Numbered from the stretch's first letter, positions 10,971-20,962 are shown. The stretch: DNA of 64,000 nt from Pedobacter rhizosphaerae (GCF_900111155.1 NZ_FOGG01000010.1:62001-126000), one strand, 5' to 3'. Numbers and translations are program-made. The notes: a model not told the origin generated them from the letters alone.

Positions 10971-11128
10971 TATATCTGGTTATTTAAGGGTTAAGGAATG
11001 AAGTATAATTTCTCTCCGTATTAATCGCAAGTATATCAAATTTAGTTTATATCCAGTTCCGGATTTTGCTTCAACAAATCCTTAATCTCTGGTAGAAAAA
11101 ACACTTCTTGTTGAAAAAATTTCCTCAT

Positions 11129-12595
11129 TTATTTCCAAAGATGGAAAACCAAACTGTTGCAATATACCTCTATGTTATCATATTCTTTTGATAATGTTCT
11201 TCCCTGCGAATCCGCCAACTTCGGATTTAACCCATGGGTTATTTCCCATTCATCGGGTATCCCGTCTGCATCGGTATCCAGCAATGCCGGCAGTGAAACC
11301 AGAGCACTCAGACCACCTACATCTGAAGGTTTGTCTATAATACCATTTCTACTATTTATATCACCACTTGATCCCTGAGCGCTAAAGGTTCCTTTCCGCG
11401 TATGCTCAATAGTGCGAATATCAATTGCATCCCGAACTAAAGAAGCCCCTGCTTTACTTAAAACCAATTGATAGGCTTGCTCTGCGGATTGTGTTATCAC
11501 ATTTCTTTCAATATCATGTTGACTGGTAAGTTTCATCTCTCTTTTCTCCAGTTATGATACCTCCCCATATCGGCTATTGAACTGATTGTATACGCCAAAT
11601 GTCCAATTATCAGCTGTAGCCTGTTTTTCACCGGCGATCACATTTCCCGATATATAGAATTTACCCCATTGGTTGTAAATGGGCGAAGCTGAATTTTTCA
11701 TGTATTTATCAATGGAGAATATGCGGTTTTTGATTTTTGTAGCAGGTCCAGGTTTATAATAATTATTAACAATATTTATACGCATCGCCTCACCACCATA
11801 AGCACTATTACTTCCCCAGTTGTAAAACACATTGTTTCGCATATCTACCAAATCTGTAAGGGCATACGCTGTCCCCTCCCTTTCACCGAATCTCGGATTT
11901 CTGCTATCGTGATTAGCCATTAAATTGTGGTGGAATGAAGCCATCCTACCACCCCATATACCACCGTAACCATGGGCACCTTTGCTATGTGCAGACTTTC
12001 TTAGACTCTCCGCAATTATGCACCATTGCAGTGTTAAATTATCATTATTGTAAAATGATAAACACTCATCGGTAGACCAGCTCATTGAACAGTGATCTAC
12101 TATAATGTCCTTATGTTCAAAGCCACCAAGTGCATCTGCTTCAACTTGTTTTGCATCTCCCATACGAAATCTTAGAAACCGAATAATCACGTTATTTGCA
12201 TTTACACTAACTGGATAATTTGTTATCGTAATTCCTTCACCAGGAGCTGTTTGTCCATTTATTGTGACGTTTGGATTGAGCAATTGAATGCCCTTTTCTA
12301 AAGCTATAATACCCGATACCTCGAAAACAATAATTCTAGATCCTGAGGATTCAATCGCAGCCCGAAAGCTTCCTGGCCCATGATCATTAAGATTGATAAC
12401 CTTAATTATTTTTCCGTTTCGCCCACCGGTCACGTAACGGCCAAAGCCTTCTGCACCCGGAAAAGCCAACACTGGCATCACCACTTTTTGTGCCTGGACA
12501 TCTATGGATGATAAGAGGATAAATAAAATATGATAACTGCAAATTCTCAAATAAACGATCAGCCTATTTTTACAAGGGTTTGAGAAATTCATCAT
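11129..12595 (-). pseudogene. PL1-family pectate lyase interrupted by one in-frame TAA
   Basis: This secreted lyase would cleave de-esterified polygalacturonate by beta-elimination. The first part (12595-11552, 347 codons) has a signal region ending 'IDVQAQ', then the PL1 beta-helix: 'FPGAEGFGRYVTGGRNGKI', 'APGEGITI', 'VDHCSMSWSTDEC' and 'HHNLMANHDSRNPRFGER', the last holding the conserved Arg. A TAA stop at 11552-11554 falls after 'YNQFNSRYGEVS'. The frame then continues without a shift for five codons (LEKRE) to an ATG at 11536. From there, 135 codons encode the usual C-terminal part, 'QSAEQAYQLVLSKAGASLVRD' and the Ca-binding-like 'DTDADGIPDEWE'. Joined, the length (about 490 residues) is normal for the family. 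The start overlaps the GH28 stop as ATGA, so it is translationally coupled to that gene. A sequencing error at one base is the main alternative. Confidence 0.88.
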
Positions 12596-14250
12596 TTCGT
12601 GAGTTTTATTGCCGTTTCGGAAGCTCCGTTTTTAAGTTCAATATTTTTCAGGGCTCCTTTTAAGTCGGTATTACTGATGCTGATTGACTCGTTGTTATCG
12701 CCATTAACTGATAAGAAAACAGGTAACCCAGCATTAAATTCCAAATCATTGAGCTGAATTTCCCTACCACCTGTAACAGAAACCAATGGGCTTTGATTTC
12801 TCGTCTCTAAACGAACATTCTCCAACCTGATTTTTGAAGCATCAGTAAGTTCTATTCCCCTATCAGTTACTAATGTTGAATTTCGGACGGTGATGTCCTG
12901 CACGTGCATTTCAGATAATCCTCGGATAAACATTCCAATTTTTGCACCATGACAAGTAATATTATCAAATACCATATTTCTGAAAACAGGTGTGCCTTCG
13001 TTAACCTGGGGTGAGGTATCTCGCTTACCATCAGTGGCAAATTTCACATAATAAAACATATCAAAGAATATTGCTTCTTGTTGAATATCTTTCATTCTGA
13101 TATTCCTGGCATATATCCGCTCTACCACTCCTCCCCTACCTCTTGTTGATTTGAACCTTAATCCCTTGTCAGTTCCCATAAAAGTACAGTTTTGGATAAA
13201 GATGTCTTTTGCTCCCCCGCTCATCTCACTACCTATAACCACCCCGCCATGACCGCTGTAAACCAGATTGCCATTGATAATACCCTCTGCAGAAGGTACA
13301 CCTCTTTTTCTTCCTTCTTCATCCTTGCCTGACTTGATGCAAATAGCATCATCCCCAACATCTAGTATGCTGTTCTCTACTATAAACCTTGTACATGATT
13401 CGATATCTATTCCATCCCCATTTTGCGCGTAGTGGGGATTTTTTATCGTCACTGCACTAACAGTGAGGTCTTCACATAAAAGTGGGTGTACGCACCAAGC
13501 AGGAGAATTTTGAAAAGTTATTCCAGAGAGCAAAACCTTTTTGCAATTTTTAAGTACCAGTAAGTTTGGTCGAAGGAAATCTTTCATTCCTTCAAAAGTT
13601 TTGAGGGGCTTGGTTGATTCAAGCAGCATGCTCTTTCCTTCCTTTTGGGCATCTTTGAATTGTTGGCTGGGATACCAGTTTCTTTTATCATCACTCAATA
13701 CACCTCCTGAGGCAACCTTTTCATTCCATTGGGAAACAGTCAGCTGTGATTGACCAACCGCTCGCCAGGCGTCACCATTAGCATCAATAACCCCATTGCC
13801 GGTTATCGCTATGTTAACAAGATTTTTTCCGTTGATCGGCGATTCATTTCTCGCAGCCGGTTTTCCTTCATAATCGCCCTCCACTAACCGATAAAGACTT
13901 TTATTTTTTGAAAACATTAAGGTGGCTCCCCTAACGAGATGAAGCTCGACATTGCTTTTTAAGTGTATAGGGCCTGTCAACCAGATGCCCTCAGGCACCA
14001 GTACCGTCCCTCCACCAGATCTACTGCATCTGCTGATGGTGTTGTTTATCACTTCAGTATTTAAAAATATTCCATCACCCTTGGCTCCCTGTTTTTCAAT
14101 GGATAAAGTATCTCGTTTAAAAACCGGCTTAGCAATTTGGGGTAAATTCTCCCAAGAGAAATTGGATTTCTTTGTTTGTGCAAGTAATCCACTGCATACA
14201 GTTAACAGCAGCAGGGTCAGCAATTTTGCTTTCATATAATTAAGATTCAT
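12592..14250 (-). CDS. GH28 family polygalacturonase, secreted
   Basis: This 552-residue protein hydrolyses alpha-1,4-galacturonan, probably in the periplasm or on the cell surface. The signal peptide ends near residue 25 ('CSGLLAQ'). A second in-frame ATG five codons on (14235) is also a plausible start. The N-terminus has the GH28 pectate-lyase-3-like opening ('DTLSIEKQGAKGDGIFLNTEVI'). The catalytic beta-helix carries 'NGDGIDIESC', 'DVGDDAICIKSG' (the paired Asp), 'GHGGVVIGSEMSGG' (the His loop) and 'RFKSTRGRGG' (the RxK substrate-binding motif). Every key residue of the family is visible. It lies 25 bases after an esterase gene and overlaps the PL1 gene by four bases, in one operon that starts with the CE8 gene. 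Confidence 0.95.
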   Translation of the reverse strand: MNLNYMKAKLLTLLLLTVCSGLLAQTKKSNFSWENLPQIAKPVFKRDTLSIEKQGAKGDGIFLNTEVINNTISRCSRSGGGTVLVPEGIWLTGPIHLKSNVELHLVRGATLMFSKNKSLYRLVEGDYEGKPAARNESPINGKNLVNIAITGNGVIDANGDAWRAVGQSQLTVSQWNEKVASGGVLSDDKRNWYPSQQFKDAQKEGKSMLLESTKPLKTFEGMKDFLRPNLLVLKNCKKVLLSGITFQNSPAWCVHPLLCEDLTVSAVTIKNPHYAQNGDGIDIESCTRFIVENSILDVGDDAICIKSGKDEEGRKRGVPSAEGIINGNLVYSGHGGVVIGSEMSGGAKDIFIQNCTFMGTDKGLRFKSTRGRGGVVERIYARNIRMKDIQQEAIFFDMFYYVKFATDGKRDTSPQVNEGTPVFRNMVFDNITCHGAKIGMFIRGLSEMHVQDITVRNSTLVTDRGIELTDASKIRLENVRLETRNQSPLVSVTGGREIQLNDLEFNAGLPVFLSVNGDNNESISISNTDLKGALKNIELKNGASETAIKLTK

Positions 14251-14275
14251 GTGTAGATATATTGAGTATATAAGC

Positions 14276-15199
14276 CTACTTCAGCGAAAAAGGAATGATG
14301 TCCATTTCCAACATCCATTTTTCACAAAGTGTTGTCCAGAGTTCTGTACTTCCAGGATTATTTCTTAGCGCTATAGCATGGCCTCCCTGCGGAAAAATGT
14401 GCAAAGCACTTGGTATTTTGTTTTCTAGCAAAGCCTGATAAAATAGTAAACTATTGTGTGGATCAACGGCCTCATCGTTGAAGGCATCAGCAATAAAGCA
14501 TGGTGGTGTTTCCTTGTTCACCATTAGCTGCGTAGAGTGGCTAATACCTACTGCTAAACTAACATTTTCCCCGAGTAAATTCGTTCTACTTCCCTTGTGG
14601 GCATATTTACCCATATCAATTACCGGAGAAACAAGAATCATAAAATCTGGTTTTGCAGAGACTGTATCTAAATTATCCCTGATTTTTGATATATCGGAAA
14701 CAACTGTAGCTGTCCAGCTGGCTAAGTGACCTCCTGCAGAAGAACCTTGAATACCAATTTTATTGGGTTTTATTCCCCAATTGACTGCATTTCTCCGGAC
14801 GAGTTTTATTGCCCTTTGTGCATCCTGAAGTGGTCCCTTAGCTCTATCTATCAAATCCGGATCATTTGGCAGGCGATAATTCAGCACAAAAGCAGATACT
14901 CCCATAGTATTAAACCACTTGGCGAGCTGTGTTCCGCTAATGACATATGCAAGACGTTCGTACCCTCCTCCTGGGCAGATAATGACTGCCGCACCTTTGT
15001 TTTCCTGCCTAGATGGGAAAAAACAATACATTCCCGGATTTGCTACCCGGTACACTCTTTCATTGGATATACTGTCTCTCCGCTTAGTATCCTTCGAATT
15101 AGGGATTTTCCCATTAGGGTATAGGGGCATAAATTCCTGAGCACGAACTATTCCTGCAACAAAAATTAACGGCAAAGCAAATGTCTTAAGGATATTCAT
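14276..15199 (-). CDS. Secreted alpha/beta-hydrolase, probable sugar/pectin acetylesterase
   Basis: This 307-residue protein has a signal peptide ending near residue 20 ('AGIVRAQ'). It shows the BD-FAE/esterase-lipase pattern: the oxyanion-hole loop 'IICPGGGYERLAY', the nucleophile elbow 'IGIQGSSAGGHLAS' (catalytic Ser in G-S-S-A-G), a likely acid Asp in 'FNDEAVDPHNS' and a catalytic His in 'FPQGGHAIAL'. Members of this group deacetylate xylan, pectin or other decorated glycans. Its place between the CE8 methylesterase (10 bases upstream) and GH28 (25 bases downstream) suggests it removes acetyl groups from galacturonan so that the lyase and hydrolase can work. The exact ester cannot be told from sequence. 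Confidence 0.85.
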   Translation of the reverse strand: MNILKTFALPLIFVAGIVRAQEFMPLYPNGKIPNSKDTKRRDSISNERVYRVANPGMYCFFPSRQENKGAAVIICPGGGYERLAYVISGTQLAKWFNTMGVSAFVLNYRLPNDPDLIDRAKGPLQDAQRAIKLVRRNAVNWGIKPNKIGIQGSSAGGHLASWTATVVSDISKIRDNLDTVSAKPDFMILVSPVIDMGKYAHKGSRTNLLGENVSLAVGISHSTQLMVNKETPPCFIADAFNDEAVDPHNSLLFYQALLENKIPSALHIFPQGGHAIALRNNPGSTELWTTLCEKWMLEMDIIPFSLK

Positions 15200-15209
15200 A
15201 TATAGTTCA

Positions 15210-16202
15210 TCAAAACGTTGGATCCCAGTTGAGAAAAATATTTTTCACAGTATAAGCCTCAGCTTCTTTTTTTGTCAGTTGTTTTGCCCAGGCCACTCGG
15301 CCGCTGGTATCAGCTCCTTTTCCCTTGTTATTATATTCTGCGTAAAAGGCTGTTTTGTCTTTATTCGCAAATAAGGGATCCCCAGGCCAGGAATGCCATC
15401 CTTCACGAACGATTTGCTCCCCGAGGTTACAACGGATAAAAACCGTTTTAGCAAATGGTCGCCATGGCCTCCCCAAAAAAACCTTTTTCACACCCGGTGC
15501 TGCCACCAGATCGCAATCCAAAAAAACATAACCAAAGACTTGCTGCTTAGATGTGGATGCCGCAGTGATAAAGGAATCTGCTAAACTCTTAATTTTGCAT
15601 TTATAAAATACCGCTGTAGCCTCCCCGAAAATAAAATCAGTTGTTCCTACAATCAGACAGTTTTCAAAATAACAACGCCCGTCCTTTGATGTATACAAAG
15701 TGTCCTGGTGACCCAATAGTGCACAATTTTTTGCTGCAAAGCGATCACCTTCTATGGTCAGGGCCACCGCCTGACCTACCGGTCCTGCCGTATTTTCTAC
15801 GGTAATATTCTCCAGACTACAATCATTTCCCTGTACCAGAACAGTATAAGAGGTATAAGTACCAAACTTGGGATTCCCAGTAAAATCTCCTCCTGGAAAT
15901 GGCTTCCCTGTGTAGTCACCATTTGTGATTATCGTTTTCTCCCTGTCCACTCCGATAATGCGTATATTTTTCTTCCAAGCAGGGATGACCAGCTTCTCTT
16001 TATATATGCCTGGTTTTACATAGATAGAGACCTTGTACTGCATATGATCTCTCACTGCATTCACCGCCTCCTGAATCGTTCTATAATCTCCTGTACCGTC
16101 CTGAGAAACGGAGAATTGAATATTAGGTTGCTGTGATCTTACCTCAGTAAAGAAAAATAATGTCAGAAGCTTTATTGCAAAAAAGATATTTGTTTTCGTC
16201 AT
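15210..16202 (-). CDS. CE8 family pectin methylesterase, secreted
   Basis: This 330-residue protein removes methyl esters from homogalacturonan, releasing methanol and making the chain accessible to lyase and polygalacturonase. The signal peptide ends near residue 24 ('FTEVRSQ'). The family hallmarks are all present in order: 'DGTGDYRTIQEAVNAV', 'GQAVALTIEGDRFAAKNC' (first catalytic Gln), 'GHQDTLYTSKDGRCYFENC' (QDTL), 'GTTDFIFGEATAVFYKCKI' (DFIFG with the nucleophile Asp) and 'FLGRPWRPFAK' (LGRPW). It is the first gene of a minus-strand operon running CE8, esterase, GH28, PL1. The leader contains AACCAAAT a few bases before the start. Confidence 0.96.
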   Translation of the reverse strand: MTKTNIFFAIKLLTLFFFTEVRSQQPNIQFSVSQDGTGDYRTIQEAVNAVRDHMQYKVSIYVKPGIYKEKLVIPAWKKNIRIIGVDREKTIITNGDYTGKPFPGGDFTGNPKFGTYTSYTVLVQGNDCSLENITVENTAGPVGQAVALTIEGDRFAAKNCALLGHQDTLYTSKDGRCYFENCLIVGTTDFIFGEATAVFYKCKIKSLADSFITAASTSKQQVFGYVFLDCDLVAAPGVKKVFLGRPWRPFAKTVFIRCNLGEQIVREGWHSWPGDPLFANKDKTAFYAEYNNKGKGADTSGRVAWAKQLTKKEAEAYTVKNIFLNWDPTF

Positions 16203-16402
16203 ATTCTATATTTGGTTATTATTAGCCAGAATGTCTAAAATCTTTGGGGTTAGGCATTAAGCTATCGAATGTAAAATAGCACACTTTTTTTCGCTCAGAT
16301 GTTAAATTTCTGACCTATTTGTTCCAAATTCTGGTCAAATAAATCAACATCAGAGGAATCCTTGCATAATTGCAACATGTTTTAGCTTTAGGTCTTCCTG
16401 TA

Positions 16403-16990
16403 TTAGAGAAAAACTTTTCTAGCTTTACTCTCTTTTTTTTGCTTACGAATTACGTAAACAGTTAGCTGGTCTATATTTCTAAGCATATTGAAAGGCGTAT
16501 GAGCCAAGGGCCTCGGTCCAGAAACGTAATATCCACCTGATTGACCAGATTGCTCAGTAAGAATCCTGGCATGGGCAAAATTAAAAAGAATATCCTCTGC
16601 AAAGATATACAGCTTGGCAAAACGGCCTTGGTTAATGAGTTGCAGCTGAATCATGTCTTCCTTGGAAAGCAAAAGAGCAGCGTGCTCTGCAACACCAACT
16701 TTTGCGCGAAAATTATAGTTAGAATATTCCCGTATACGCAAGAAAGCCAGCGATTTTCGTATTTGTTTCCTCGTTTTATCCCTAAGTCGCTCTGATATCG
16801 GACCAAATGCCTTTGAAAAATAATAGTCATTTTTATTTACAAAGACCTTTGCTCCTGTGATCCTCAATTGATCTACAAATTGATCAACCGCATTTTCAAA
16901 ACGCAGACAATTTAAACCGCTCGTATTACTTGCTGGAAATTGCTCATACAACTGAAAGACAGCCTTTTTTACATATTCAGAAATAGCCAT
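16403..16990 (-). CDS. Unknown cytoplasmic protein within the pectin locus
   Basis: I do not recognise this 195-residue protein. It has no signal peptide or membrane segment. The N-terminal part looks helical ('AISEYVKKAVFQLYEQF'), the centre is basic ('ERLRDKTRKQIRKSLAFLRIREYS'), and the C-terminus is strongly basic ('VIRKQKKESKARKVFL'), which would suit nucleic-acid or ribosome contact. It begins 18 bases after the GH105 stop in the same direction, so it is probably cotranscribed with GH105. A 200-base gap then separates it from the CE8 operon. It is unusual in a pectin locus because nothing about it suggests carbohydrate work. Confidence 0.7.
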   Translation of the reverse strand: MAISEYVKKAVFQLYEQFPASNTSGLNCLRFENAVDQFVDQLRITGAKVFVNKNDYYFSKAFGPISERLRDKTRKQIRKSLAFLRIREYSNYNFRAKVGVAEHAALLLSKEDMIQLQLINQGRFAKLYIFAEDILFNFAHARILTEQSGQSGGYYVSGPRPLAHTPFNMLRNIDQLTVYVIRKQKKESKARKVFL

Positions 16991-17008
16991 GACATCGATT
17001 TGTTTTAG

Positions 17009-18193
17009 TTAAAAATATTTCATTTGATCCGCGGCAAGAATAAATGCTCCCATACCTTTTGGGTCATCCTCGATTACAGGCTCACTCATGTAATATTCGA
17101 AAGTTCCCGAACGGTATGGAGTACCACCCAGTCCGGAAACCTGAACAGTTCCTTTGAGGTGAAGCATTCCATTTTTGTCAAATTCTAAAAAATGCTGCTT
17201 GATCCCCGAAAAGCCTTTTACTGCTGATTCTTCAAATTTTCTTTTAAGATATCCTTTCCTCACTCCTTTAGCCAGGGTGTAAACAAACATACAAGATGCG
17301 GATGCTTCAGGATAATTTCCTTTCCTATCTGCTTGATCCAACACCTGATACCAGAGGCTATTTTGGGGATTCTGGACTTTTTCAATCGCAGCTGCATACC
17401 TGACTAGGATATCTTCCAGTTGTCTTCTTTTAGCATGATTTTTAGGAAAATAGTCCAAAACATCTACCAGTGCCATTCCGTACCAACCCATAGCACGTCC
17501 CCAAAAATTAGGTGAGTTGCCAGTAAATTTATTGGCCCATTTCTGCTGCCTAGATTCATCCCAGCCATGATAAAGCAGGCCTGTTTTTGGATCGCGGACA
17601 TGTTTCTCTATTATAAGAAACTGGTTTGCGATATCGTCGAAATTCTTTACTTCGTCAAAAGAAGCAGACCACTCCGCATAAAATGGTTGCCCCATGTAAA
17701 TTCCATCTAACCACATTTGGTTCGGATAAACTTTTTTATGCCAAAAGCCTCCTTCCTGAGTTCTGGGATGGGTTTTGAGTTGCTCACGAAGCAGGCTTGC
17801 AGCCTTCAAATATTTATCTTCTTTGGTTGCTTTATAGAGAAAAAGCAAAGTTCTGCCATTCTTCACATAATCGATATTATAATCGGTTAAGCTGTACCTT
17901 GATAAACTTCCATCAGGTTGGACAAATAAATCCATCATATGCTGCATGTAAGCCAGATAATGTTTTTGATGGCTTACGGCATAAATATTGGCTATTCCCT
18001 CAAAAAAAACTCCCAGGTCATAAGACCACTTCGCCGTAGCTCCGGGTTGATGTGTCAGCGAATCTGGCCATTTTACCATAATGGTATTGGCCATTTCCGT
18101 GGCAAGCTTATCTGCAGGAAGCTTATCTATTTCCTGTGTATAGCCTAAATTGCTTAGGAAGATGAGCAAAAATAAATATAAAATCTTTCTCAT
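17009..18193 (-). CDS. GH105 (GH88/105) unsaturated galacturonyl/rhamnogalacturonyl hydrolase
   Basis: This 394-residue protein hydrolyses the unsaturated uronic-acid end that pectate lyases leave on oligomers. The signal peptide ends near residue 19 ('LSNLGYTQ'). The (alpha/alpha)6-barrel signatures of the YteR/GH105 group are present: 'WSYDLGVFFEGIANIYAV', 'NQMWLDGIYMGQPFYAEWS' with the catalytic-type Asp, 'LYHGWDESRQQKWANKFTG', 'WGRAMGWYGMALVDVLDYFP' and 'PEASASCMFVYTLAKGVRKGY'. Its length matches the family. Here it probably acts in the periplasm on PL1 products. The upstream 209-base gap would hold its promoter. Confidence 0.93.
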   Translation of the reverse strand: MRKILYLFLLIFLSNLGYTQEIDKLPADKLATEMANTIMVKWPDSLTHQPGATAKWSYDLGVFFEGIANIYAVSHQKHYLAYMQHMMDLFVQPDGSLSRYSLTDYNIDYVKNGRTLLFLYKATKEDKYLKAASLLREQLKTHPRTQEGGFWHKKVYPNQMWLDGIYMGQPFYAEWSASFDEVKNFDDIANQFLIIEKHVRDPKTGLLYHGWDESRQQKWANKFTGNSPNFWGRAMGWYGMALVDVLDYFPKNHAKRRQLEDILVRYAAAIEKVQNPQNSLWYQVLDQADRKGNYPEASASCMFVYTLAKGVRKGYLKRKFEESAVKGFSGIKQHFLEFDKNGMLHLKGTVQVSGLGGTPYRSGTFEYYMSEPVIEDDPKGMGAFILAADQMKYF

Positions 18194-18402
18194 GGTTGTT
18201 TGACTATCGTTTCAGTCCAAATGGAAATGGATCGGAATAATTGCTAAAATCTATTTTTATCTCTGTACTGAGGTCCACTTTTTGAACAATTGGGTGCAAA
18301 TTTTGATCAGCTTCTCAAAGCTTGATTAGCCAAAAAAACCTATCAAACAATGCACCTAAGCTATTATTTACCTCTGCAAAACCAAATTTGAGGCCTCCGA
18401 AA

Positions 18403-19392
18403 TCAATATGTTTTAAAGATTTTTTTCATGAAATCAGCGATATAGCCAGCGCTTTCATCTGCCCAGGGATGAAATAGCCAAAAGGGATGGACTTTTACAT
18501 TGAATTGGTGAACCTCATGGTAAATACCCCATTCCTTTAAACTCCCTATCAGCTCGTCCTGCCCAGCATGAAAACGAGAGAATCCGCTGTTTAAAAAAAG
18601 TATTGGAACAGTTTTTTCATTAGCCCAATATCCTGCTGATGCCGCTTTCCAAATATCAGGTCGCTGCAAATAACTACCGCCTAGCCAGGCAATATCAGGA
18701 GAATCGGGTTTTCGATCCAGATTGAGCGAAGCAGGAGCCATAAAATTGATTACTCCATCAATATCAATGATAGCCTGAACGGTACTAGAGGATTTTGTCA
18801 CGCCCTGATTACCCTCAAATTGCGGAAGTCCATTCGTGGTTCCAACCAGTGAGGCCAGCTGACCACCAGCTGATGTGCCGGAAATGGCAATTTTGGTGGT
18901 ATCTATTCCATAAGTTTTAGCATTAGCCTTAATCCAGCGGATAGCGGATTTGATGTTATACACTGCCGCGGGATACTGGGCCTCCAGGGACAATTGATAT
19001 TCTACAGGGATGGTCACAAACCCCGATTTTGCAATTAACTGTGCTAAAGGAACTTCCATTGATTTATCACCTGAGCGCCACCCCCCGCCGTGAACCAAAA
19101 CTAATGCAGGAAGTTGCCTTTCATTCTTAGGCCTGAAAACATCTAAGTGTAAATCACGTCTTCCAAAGGGTGTATTGGGTAAGGTAGCATATACCAGATT
19201 CCTAAACCCTTTCAAACCAGTCGGCAGACTATCTTTCACCGGAATAACATAAGGGTAATCTTTCTTTATCTGACTGTAAACTTTAGCAATGTTATAGCTG
19301 GTATCGCGAGGAATCTGTTTAGACTGCTGGGCTGCACAGTGTACAGCCGGTACACTGAAAAGGATTAGCGTTAAGGTTCTGAAAATTTTCAT
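18403..19392 (-). CDS. Secreted alpha/beta-hydrolase, BD-FAE-like esterase
   Basis: From the ATG at 19392 this is a 329-residue protein. A longer frame reaches a TTG at 19431, but the signal peptide (MKIFRTLTLILFSVPAVHCAA) starts at the ATG, so the shorter start is preferred. Motifs are 'LPALVLVHGGGWRSGDKS' (oxyanion hole), 'IAISGTSAGGQLASL' (catalytic Ser) and a C-terminal 'HPFWLFHPWADES' (probable catalytic His). This fits the acetyl/feruloyl esterase-type alpha/beta-hydrolases in glycan loci. It lies 58 bases after a susD stop in the same direction, so it is probably the third gene of the sigma/FecR-linked susCD operon. It is a different subfamily from the esterase at 14276-15199. Confidence 0.85.
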   Translation of the reverse strand: MKIFRTLTLILFSVPAVHCAAQQSKQIPRDTSYNIAKVYSQIKKDYPYVIPVKDSLPTGLKGFRNLVYATLPNTPFGRRDLHLDVFRPKNERQLPALVLVHGGGWRSGDKSMEVPLAQLIAKSGFVTIPVEYQLSLEAQYPAAVYNIKSAIRWIKANAKTYGIDTTKIAISGTSAGGQLASLVGTTNGLPQFEGNQGVTKSSSTVQAIIDIDGVINFMAPASLNLDRKPDSPDIAWLGGSYLQRPDIWKAASAGYWANEKTVPILFLNSGFSRFHAGQDELIGSLKEWGIYHEVHQFNVKVHPFWLFHPWADESAGYIADFMKKIFKTY

Positions 19393-19450
19393 CGTTAGTG
19401 TAAATGAGGATAAAGGGCGCGCGAAATTCAACGCAGCCCTTTTCTAAATT

Positions 19451-20962
19451 CTAATAATTTGGATTTTGTTTCAGTTTTGGATTGGATGCAAGTTGCTCTG
19501 TTGGAATAGGATAAATTCCTTTCCAAACAGGATCTACAGTGGTCTTGAAAGTCCAGGTTTTATTGAAAAAGCTTCCAAAGCGAATCATATCCCGGCGACG
19601 GTGCCCTTCCCAAATAAACTCTCTGGCCCGCTCATTTTCAATTTCCTGAATGGTTATTGTGCCTAGAGTGCTCGCTTTGCTACGGGCACGAATCTGGTTA
19701 ACTAATGTAAGTGCGTCTCCAGTATTTCCGATTCTAAAAAGTGCTTCTGCTTTAGTGAGCAGTATATCGGCATAGCGCGTCAGTACCAAGTCATTATCAG
19801 CGCTAGATCCCGCCCATTTTACACCATCAGGAACATATTTTAGTACCCTGTAGCCTTCATTATCCTGAGCGCTTACATAATCTTTTACTGCCACCAGATT
19901 TAACTGGACTCCCCGCGCATCAACTAAAGGCCTACCATCCAGATAAGTTTGAGGACCGTATTCGATTAGCTTTTTACGGTTGTCGATAGTTTCATATCGA
20001 TCCAATGCTTCCTGGTAAGTACTGTAACCATTCGCCGGGGCAAAGGGTAAACCATATCGCTGTTGATCTAATGCGGGTTGAGCGTACAAGATGAACTGAT
20101 TAGAGCCGGAAGTACGTGAGGGATCAATAGAAAAAGCAAAGATAATCTCCTTTGAATTAGCCTCGTTAGTTGCCTTGAAATTATCAACCGTGTTGGCTTC
20201 TAAAGTATAGGCATTTGTACGGATAACGTTATCGCACATCGCATTTGCTTCAGTCCACTTGGCAGTACCGGTGTAAACTTCGGCATTAAGATAAAGGGTT
20301 GCCAATGCGGTGAAGATCGCCTCGCGAGTCAATCTAGGATAATAGGTGGCTCTATTAACAGTTGTTACCGAAGGCAAATCCGCTGCAGCTGCGATCAGCT
20401 CCTGCTCAACAAAACGGAAAACCTCTGCCCTGCTATTGGTAGCTGGTAAATTTGCAGGATCTATCCTCGCCTGGGTAGCAATAGGAACATTGCCCCATAG
20501 ATCCATAGCGTAAAAGTAACCATATGCCCTCAGGGCCTTTGCCTCTGCTGCTACTGCCTTAAAATTACCTGCCGAGGGAGAGCTATTTAAACTCTCAATC
20601 ACGGCATTTGCGGTTCCGATCACCTGAAAAATTTGTTTCCACGCCCTCCCAATAGCTTGATTATCAGGTCTCACATTATGAACCATCATATCAATATTGT
20701 TCTGATCGAACCAACCCCCACTCGCTCTTCCAGGAACGATAAATTCATCTGTTCCATATTCAGAAATACGCCATGGATCACCAATATGGGCAACCTGCTG
20801 CAGTGCTTGATAAATGCCTAGCACCGAAGAAAGTGCTTCTTGTTCCGTCTTATAATAATTGGCTGGCGAGAGTCTGCCAAACTGTTCTTCATCCAATTTG
20901 GTACAGCCACTGATTGTAAATACCAATAATAAAGCATACAATATTTTGTTTGATAATTTCAT
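19451..20962 (-). CDS. SusD/RagB family nutrient-binding outer-membrane lipoprotein
   Basis: This 503-residue protein has a lipoprotein signal with Cys near residue 20 ('VFTISGCTKLDEEQFG'). The SusD helical core shows 'AAEAKALRAYGYFYAMDLWGNVPIATQ'. The C-terminal signatures are 'DLVLTRYADILLTKAEALFRIGN', 'LVNQIRARSKASTLGTI' and 'IENERAREFIWEGHRRRDMIRFG'. It is 19 bases downstream of an STN-containing SusC and should form the importer lid with it. Confidence 0.96.
   Translation of the reverse strand: MKLSNKILYALLLVFTISGCTKLDEEQFGRLSPANYYKTEQEALSSVLGIYQALQQVAHIGDPWRISEYGTDEFIVPGRASGGWFDQNNIDMMVHNVRPDNQAIGRAWKQIFQVIGTANAVIESLNSSPSAGNFKAVAAEAKALRAYGYFYAMDLWGNVPIATQARIDPANLPATNSRAEVFRFVEQELIAAAADLPSVTTVNRATYYPRLTREAIFTALATLYLNAEVYTGTAKWTEANAMCDNVIRTNAYTLEANTVDNFKATNEANSKEIIFAFSIDPSRTSGSNQFILYAQPALDQQRYGLPFAPANGYSTYQEALDRYETIDNRKKLIEYGPQTYLDGRPLVDARGVQLNLVAVKDYVSAQDNEGYRVLKYVPDGVKWAGSSADNDLVLTRYADILLTKAEALFRIGNTGDALTLVNQIRARSKASTLGTITIQEIENERAREFIWEGHRRRDMIRFGSFFNKTWTFKTTVDPVWKGIYPIPTEQLASNPKLKQNPNY

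Noticed and set aside
11129..11536. Small stand-alone gene of 135 codons
   Set aside because: It is the C-terminal part of the PL1 lyase in the same frame, after a single stop, not a separate gene.
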